Program-made: the position numbers and the translations under genes
In this document: one piece after another, positions 57,914 to 64,000 of the stretch
Numbering within the stretch: the first letter of the stretch is position 1
Layout: every line of letters starts with the position of its first letter
The notes under the pieces: generated by a model
Told to the model about the DNA's origin: nothing
Seen by the model: the letters and a program-made list of their open reading frames with translations, nothing else
Database searches by the model: none
Source: Micractinium sp. NFX-FRZ
Lineage: Eukaryota > Chlorophyta > Trebouxiophyceae > Chlorellales > Chlorellaceae
NCBI GenBank assembly: GCA_029339195.1
Contig: JAPTJF010000003.1
Location: forward strand, 1 to 64,000
DNA length: 64,000 nt
Direction of reading: 5' to 3'

Positions 57914-60900
57914 TCAACGCCGGTCGCGCTTCGAGCGCTCCCGGCTGCGGCTGCGGCTCCTCCGCCGCTCCTTCTCCTTCTTCCTCTCCTTCTCCCGCGG
58001 CGGCGACCGGCTCCTGCTGCCACGCCGCTCCTTGTCCCGCCGCCGCTCCCCCCGCTCCCGGCTGCGGCTCCTGCTGCGCCGCTCCTTGTCCCGCCGCCGC
58101 TCGCCGCGGTCGCGGCTGCGGCTGCGCCGCCGCTCCCGCTCCTCCCGCTCCCGCTCCTGCCCGCCGCGCCCCTCCGCCTCCTCCTGCCGCGCCCCCGCCA
58201 CTGGCGCGGCAGGCACTGGCCGCCGCTCCTCCCCTTCCTCCAATTCCATGTCATCCTCAGCTGCCGCCGCCGCTGCTGGTGCTGCCGCCGCCTTGCCTGC
58301 CCCCTTCCTCCCCTCTCCATCCTCCTCAATCTCCATGTCGCCCTCCTCCTCGGCTCCATCCCCACCACCGTTGGCCGCCCCCGCCTCTGCAGCGCCGGCA
58401 GCCGCCTGGGCCGCCTTGGCTTCCGCCTCTGCCGCAGCTGCCGCCTCGTCCTCTGCCGGGTTGTGCCCCAGAGCCACCAGCATCTGGGTGACGCGCTCCA
58501 CCTGGCGGGCCCGCTCCTCGGCGCCGTCTGCAGGCAGGGGCGGGGAGTGGGGCGGGCACACGGCTGGGTGCAGAGGAAAGCAGCAGGGGGCAGATCATGG
58601 CAGGCGTGCAGGGGAGGTGGACGTGTGGGTGACATGCTCCGGGGCCTGCGGCAGGAGCCAGGCAGTGGGGCAGCAGGAGGTGCATGGTTGGCTGGAGGGG
58701 AGGACCGCGGGAGATGGTGGTGGCATGCCCAAGCTGCAGAAGGAACCAGGCAAGCAAGGCAGGCCGCCCTGCCCAGCGCTCGGGGAGGCGCCTCACACTG
58801 CCGGGCCGTGCACGTCCACCCCGCCCTCGCCCCAATGCCTGCGTCTCCTGCCCTGCCCTGCCCACTGCCCACAACCTGCCACCTCACTAACTCACGGGGG
58901 TTGGCCCGGTGGCCCAGCAGCAAAAGACGCATGCCGCACCCTACCCCACCCACAACCCATACAGAGCCGCACCCCCTGCCCCGACTGGCCCTCCATACTC
59001 CACTGCCACTCACCGTCCTCCCCCAGGTTGGCGGGAGTGCCTCCCGAAGTGCACAACTCAAATCCCTCATCTGCTGCCCTGCCCCATGCCCGCTGCCCAA
59101 AGCCTGCCACTGCACTAACTCGCCGTCCTCCCCCAGGGTGACCCGATAGCCCAAATGGAGAAACACACCCCCACCTCCCAACCCACAAAAAGCCTCACCC
59201 CCGGCCCTGACTGGCCATAGCAGCCTCACTCACCGTCCTCCCCCAGGTTGGCGCGGTACTCCAGCAGCACGCTGCGCAGCGAGGCCAGGGTGCGCCCCTT
59301 TTGGTGCAGCAGGCGCAGGATGCGCTTGCGCACGCCCACGTCGCCCACCAGCCATAGGGCGCCCACGATCAGCGCGCACTGCGGGGTGGGAGTGGAAAGT
59401 TGGGGCGGGGGAAGAAATCGGTAACCATAGTGGCAAAGGCAAGAGAAGGCAGTAGCATGCAAGGCAGGAATTGGCCCCCGCTTGCCCAACCGCATGCCCA
59501 CCCGCCCCACCTCCCTCCTGCTGCATGGTACACAGTCCTTGCCGCAATTGGCGTGCCACCAGCACCTCAACCCCACACCGCCACGCACCCTCCCCAGACA
59601 GTTGCTCGCCAAAGACACCTAAGCAAGGAACCGCCCGCCACCCTCCCTCTCACCTGCTGCAGGGTGTAGCGCCCCGCCTCCATGCGCGCCAGCAGCAGGT
59701 CGTCCTCATCTAGCTCATCATCTGCTGCCGCCTCACCAGCCAGCCTGAACAGGGCAGCAGCAAACAGAGGATGCAATCCAACAGTGAAAGTTGAGAGGGG
59801 CCAGGGTCTGGCACGAGGGCAGCCCCTCTGCCTCACCCAGCCACAAATCAGCCAAGGCACATGCACGAAACTGCCCCTTTGTCGGCTAACTCACCACGCC
59901 GCCACCGCCGCCACCCGAGGCCCACGCTTGGTACGCCTCCACCTGGTCCTTCCCCCCACACAACCTCTGCACCCCCCAGAACACGTGTATGCTACTGGCC
60001 CCCCTCGTCGGCTCACTCACCGCGCCTCCTCCGCCGCCACCCGCCCCTCGTACTTGAAGTACACCTCCATCAGGCGGTCGCACTTTTCAAACTCAGATTC
60101 AACGAACTTGGCGGCCACGCGGTCGCGGCGGGACTGCAGGGGAGGAAAGAAGACGAAGGGTGGATCGAAAGACGCAAGGGAGAGGGAGGTGTAAGGCGGA
60201 GAGGGGGATGGGAGCAGGGCAGGAGGGAGGGTGGCGGCCATGCGGTTATGGCCGGAGTGGAGTGGAGGTCGGAGATGGGTAGAGGAAGCGAGGATCAAGA
60301 GGGAGCGGCGGGCATACTCGGCAAGCATGGTGGCCGCACAAGCGCGGGGTGGCTGCCAGGGTTGGGGTGGGTGCCAGAAACTGGAACTGAGAAGGAGGGG
60401 ACAGGTGTGGCGTCCGCAGGATCAAGGTGCAAATGCCGGGGCCGGCAGGGGGGTGATGGCGCAGAGGCGAGACACCTGGGAACCAAGCCGAGTGGAGCAC
60501 AGGCCTGCCCCCTCAGGCCTCCTTACCTGCTGCTGTTCACACTCTTCATGCCTGCACCTATATGCTCTGCTCACCCCGCCCCGCCCCACCGCACCTGCTT
60601 GGTGCAGCCGGCCAGCAGTGATGAGATGATGGACACGGTGCGCTCCTCCTCCTCCTCAGCCGCCGACTCTTCGCGCTTCTTCACCTGCAGCGCAGCGCAG
60701 CACAGCCAGCACAGCAAGGGCATGGTGTGAGCATGGTTTGGCATGACCAGCATGAACAGCACAGGCGCGCTCCTCCCTCCTTCGCTACAGCACACACAAG
60801 TTGCGCTTGCTCACCTGCAGCACAGCACGGCACGGCGAAGCGTGACACAGCACAGCACAGCACAACATGACCCGATTGGCACAGCACAGCACAGCACAGC

Positions 60901-63900
60901 ACAACCCGGTTGGCACAGCTCCAAATCCGGCACAGCGGCGCGCATGACAGCATGTCACGACACGGCACAGCACGGCGCACCAAGGCCCCCCCGTTGGCAC
61001 GCCTACCCGCGCCCCTCCTGTCCCCACCTTCTGCTTGCCCGCCCAAGAAGATGACTAGGCACACCCACCCGCGCCCCTAGTAAACCCACCTTCAGCTTGC
61101 CCATGAAGATGGCGAAGATGGTTTTCAAGCCCTGCTGGTCCACCACCCGGTCGCAGGCGGGGGGGCAGCGCGTGGTGGCAAAGTCCAGGCACTTGAGCGC
61201 GGAGGTGCGCGCCGCACGCTTGCCCTTCAAGATCAGCAGCAGCAGCTCCACACCTGGGGGCACGGAGGTGGGAGACAGGGGCAAGAGGGCAGCGCTTGAG
61301 TGGGCACATGGCTGGGCTTGCCCTTGAGGAGTGGCAGCAGCAGCACACCTGGGGAGTGGGGGTAGGCGGAGAGGGAAGAAAGGACACATGGAGGGGGTGC
61401 GTGCAGAGGGCAGGCATGGGCACAGCTCGCCAGGCCCAGTTGGGCACAGAGTGGCACAAGAGGCGCAGCGTTGCACATGCGACTCTCACCCACCGTATCC
61501 AAAAACACGGCCATGCTGCAGAATAGGCAGCCGGCACAGCCTGGCACAGCGCAGCGGGCACAGCACAGCAGCCCAACACAGCCTCACCCTCTGCCTCCAC
61601 AAACACGGTTTTGTTGTCGGGCAGCAGCAGGCAGGATGCGATGACGTCAAACAGGTTCTCAACCAGCTCCTCCTCCTCTGTGGTCTCAGGGTCCCTGCAT
61701 TAGAGGGCCGGGGTGGGTGGAGTGGGGGGCAAAGAAGCGTAAGGTGGGGTTCAGTTGGGGTGGAGATGAGGGAAGGACAACCAGCTGCTCTTCCTGGATG
61801 ATCTCCAGGCCCCTGCAGGAGGGTTAGGGAAGTTCAAGTAAAAGGGGAGCATGAAGGGATTAAGATAACTTGGGGAGGTTCAGCAAAGTTCCCCATCCGC
61901 TCCGACTATTTTTTCAACACAACACGCAGCCAGGCAGACGGGCAGGCAGGCAGGCAGGCAGGCGACAGGCTGGCGGGCGGGCGCACCTGTTGCGGTAGGG
62001 CGCGATGGACTGCAGCACCGCGTCAATCCCGTTTGTGGCCCCCATCTTGCGCTTGTTGGCGTCTGGCGGGGCCGGGCAAGGCAGGGGCAGGGGCAGGGGG
62101 AGGGAGGGGTAAGGAGGGGTAAGGAGGAGTGGTGGGGTGGGCCAGGTGTGGCAGGCATGCAAAATAGTCCAGAGTAGTGAGCAGCGGCGGGGAAGAGGGT
62201 CGTGTTCTCTGTTCTCCGTGCCACTGCAGCCTCCTGGGCTCTGCCTGCTTGCAGGCTTCCTCACTGCCCACAGCCCACCACACAGCCCACCCCCTGCCTG
62301 CACCCACCCACCCGACTGCTGCACCAGTATTGCCAGTATCTCGCTGGCGTACTGCTTGTTGCTGTCCGCATCCTTGGACCGCATGCGGGACAGCAGCCAC
62401 TTGAGGAGCTGCGGGCAGGCGGGCGCGCCACAGGCGAGGGGCCGGGCATTAGCACAGGAGTAGGGGTGAGGTAAGCAGGCAGGGGTGGGCAGGCAAGGGC
62501 AGCAGGGGTGGCAAGTGTGACAGGCAGGGGTCTTGAGCGGCGCAGGGAACTCAGGCGGGAGGTGCGCGGACGGTGCACAGGGGAGCACTGTGGTCAGCGG
62601 GGATTCTGACCGCTGCCGGCACCACCACCGCATGCGTGATACGACCATCCTCTCGCCTTGCCCTCGCCAGCACAGCGCCCCCGCCTGCTGCCTTCCACTT
62701 CACGACATCCTGCCCCTCCACACACACCGGCATCCTCCCACTTCTTCAGGTGCCTGCTCCCCTCCCTCACCTTTGTGCTCTCCAGCACCGCCTCTGCCAC
62801 CTCAGGCTTCACCTCCACCATGTTTTCCACAATGCTCAGCACATTGTAGACAGCCCCCGCCTCGGCCGCCACCTTTTCGTCAAACGACGACAGCCGGTGC
62901 ACCAGCAGGGTGAGGGCGTCGTTCTCCAGCAGGTGGTCCACCAGCACCGCCGCCTCCTCCTCCTGCAAGCAAGCCACAGTAAAGAGAGGGAGGGTGACGG
63001 AACCTGGTCAATGGCAGAGAAGTGTACACAATGCACCAGGCAGCCAAAGGACACGTTCTCCAGCACGCACGCCTCCTCCTCGTCAAGCATAGTCAGAGAG
63101 GGAGGGCGATGGGACTCGTCAGGTGGCAGAAGATTTCAAGCACTGCACCAGGCAATATGTGCCGGCAGGTGGTCCACCGGCACCGCCGCCTCCTCCTCCT
63201 GCGCACGCACACACATATGTGAAGGGATGACAGGACTCATCAATTAGCAGTGAATTGCATACACTGCGCCACCAGCATGAGAGGTCTCGTTCTCCGGCAG
63301 GTGGCCCAGCAGCAAAGCCCGCCTCCTCCTCCTGCAAGCGCAGTCCACAACCACACGTGCCCTCCCTCCCAATCCTGCGGCCTAACCCTCCTGCCCACCC
63401 ACCCCACCCACCCCCATGCAGTTGGTCAGTCAGTCCCCTCAGTCAGTCAGTCCCCTCCTCACATTGTCCTCCACCGCGTCGCCGTCGGTGAGCTCCGACA
63501 TGACCTCGATGGCATCCGCCGCAATGTCGCTGTTCTCGTGGTTCAGCAGCGCCAGCAGCGTGGGCACCGCGCTGGTGCTGCAGGCGGGCGGGGACAGGGG
63601 TCATATACGATGGCAGGTGGGAGGACGTGCAGGTTTGCAAGCAACGCGACGAGGGGCAAGAGGAAGAGTCACAGCGCCGGCAGCAGCGTGGGGCTGGCAG
63701 CGGTGCTTCAGGGGTTGGGTGGGGCGTGAGAATGGGCAGGAATACAACTTATGTGAAGAAACGGAAGCAGGGAAGAATCCTCCCTTTTCAAGCCCCCCAT
63801 CCCCAGCAGCCACCCCTTCCTGACCTGGCCACCAGCTCCGGGTAGAGGTCGGGTGCTGTGGCCACCACCAGCAGCGCCTTGACCGCCTCATCCAGGTCGG

Positions 63901-64000
63901 CCTCGCTCTCCAGGAATTTGTCGGGCTGGTCGGCGTACCGCATGCGCGCCTCCAGGTTGGCGTTGTACTGCAGCGGGTCAAGGGGCGGTGCAGGGTTTGG
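57914..64000 (-). CDS. CTNNBL1: Beta-catenin-like protein 1 (CTNNBL1) with an RS-rich tail; 5' end beyond the window
   Basis: An ARM-repeat protein that in other eukaryotes binds the Prp19/CDC5L spliceosome complex. Exons read, in order: YNANLEARMRYADQPDKFLE, KALLVVATAPDLYPELVA; VPTLLALLNHENSDIAADAI with VMSELTDGDAVEDN; EEEAAVLVDHLLENDALTLL, YNVLSIVENMVEVKPEVAEA; LLKWLLSRMRSKDADSNKQY with ASEILAILVQQS; ATNGIDAVLQSIAPYRNR; ELVENLFDVIASCLLLPDNK; GVELLLLILKGKRAARTSAL with KTIFAIFMGKLK; TVSIISSLLAGCTKQ; VESEFEKCDRLMEVYFKYEG; LLLARMEAGRYTLQQ; IVGALWLVGDVGVRKRILRL with SLRSVLLEYRANLGED. The order matches CTNNBL1 throughout. The last exon (about 58530 to 57914) adds RQVERVTQMLVALG, an acidic stretch, and then an Arg/Ser/Glu-rich tail. 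Residues before YNAN lie beyond 64000. Introns are full of exon-edge echoes. Confidence 0.9.
58893..59253 (-). repeat. 110-bp tandem repeat carrying copies of a CTNNBL1 exon end and donor
   Basis: The real exon end and donor lie at 59231 (plus-strand word CACCGTCCTCCCCCAGGTTG). Copies sit at 59121 (CGCCGTCCTCCCCCAGGGTG) and 59011 (identical 20-mer), exactly 110 bp apart, with a fourth decayed copy near 58893. Between them the flanking text also repeats. The copy at 59011 still has an intact GTGAGT donor. Confidence 0.9.
62917..63340 (-). repeat. 118-bp tandem repeat carrying copies of a CTNNBL1 exon start and acceptor
   Basis: The real acceptor and exon start are at 62962 (encoding EEEAAVLVDHLLEND). 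Copies begin near 63080, 63199 and 63331, reading EEEACVLEN, EEEAAVPVDHLP and EEEAGFAAG. The acceptor AG survives in the second and third copies and is lost in the first. Spacings are about 118, 119 and 132 bp. Confidence 0.88.

Noticed and set aside
57625..59229. Very long minus-strand open frame (over 500 codons)
   Set aside because: It runs in a wrong frame through the CTNNBL1 RS exon and its 110-bp intron repeat. The Arg/Gly-rich translation is a GC-rich shadow of the RS tail.
63054..63340. Extra CTNNBL1 exons (EEEA-type starts)
   Set aside because: The copies soon diverge into stops (for example after IAWCSA) and lack donors in frame, so they are decayed copies of the exon start, not exons.

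Overview
The window is nuclear DNA of a green alga, most likely a trebouxiophyte of the Chlorella/Micractinium/Auxenochlorella type. The evidence is a high G+C content, very intron-dense genes with GT-AG borders (often GTGAGC or GTGGGT donors), TGTAA poly(A) signals of the green-algal type, and a set of plant-lineage genes: sulfolipid synthase, a MET1/TEF30 photosystem II factor, a TIC100-like MORN protein and an XEG113-type arabinosyltransferase. There are no bacterial operons, RNA genes, CRISPR arrays or transposons that I can support. All gene models were spliced by eye. Phases were checked exon by exon for ARL8, TEF30 and the secreted Cys-rich gene, and for the 5' parts of several others.

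Layout, left to right: SQD2 (-, 1057-4784), ARL8 GTPase (+, 5065-7543), MORN/TIC100-like (-, 8298-12014), MET1/TEF30 (+, 12400-16677), EGF-exostosin GT47 copy A (-, 17380-25153), EGF-exostosin copy B (+, 25592-32944), ankyrin-like protein (-, 33248-35399), XEG113-like GT77 arabinosyltransferase (-, 35913-41644), plastid-type J-protein (-, 42283-44646), SMYD4-like SET/MYND/TPR protein (-, 45132-49189), protein with two GARP-like DNA-binding repeats (-, 49832-53595), secreted Cys-rich protein (+, 55375-57431), and CTNNBL1 with an RS tail (-, 57914 to beyond the right edge). Several neighbours are divergent and share short promoters (4785-5064, 12015-12399, 25154-25591).

Functional themes: four products probably act in the plastid (SQD2, TIC100-like, TEF30, J-protein). 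Three are Golgi/secretory glycosyltransferases likely to build cell wall or extracellular glycans (exostosins A and B, XEG113-like). The rest are regulatory or housekeeping.

The most striking signal lies in the introns. In at least six genes, introns carry decayed tandem copies ('echoes') of the neighbouring exon edge, splice site included, usually 60-140 bp from the real junction. In ARL8 all four introns show this. In CTNNBL1 at least seven junctions do, some with three or four phased copies 110-119 bp apart. The introns thus look as if they grew by repeated duplication across splice junctions. I regard this as the main observation of the window.
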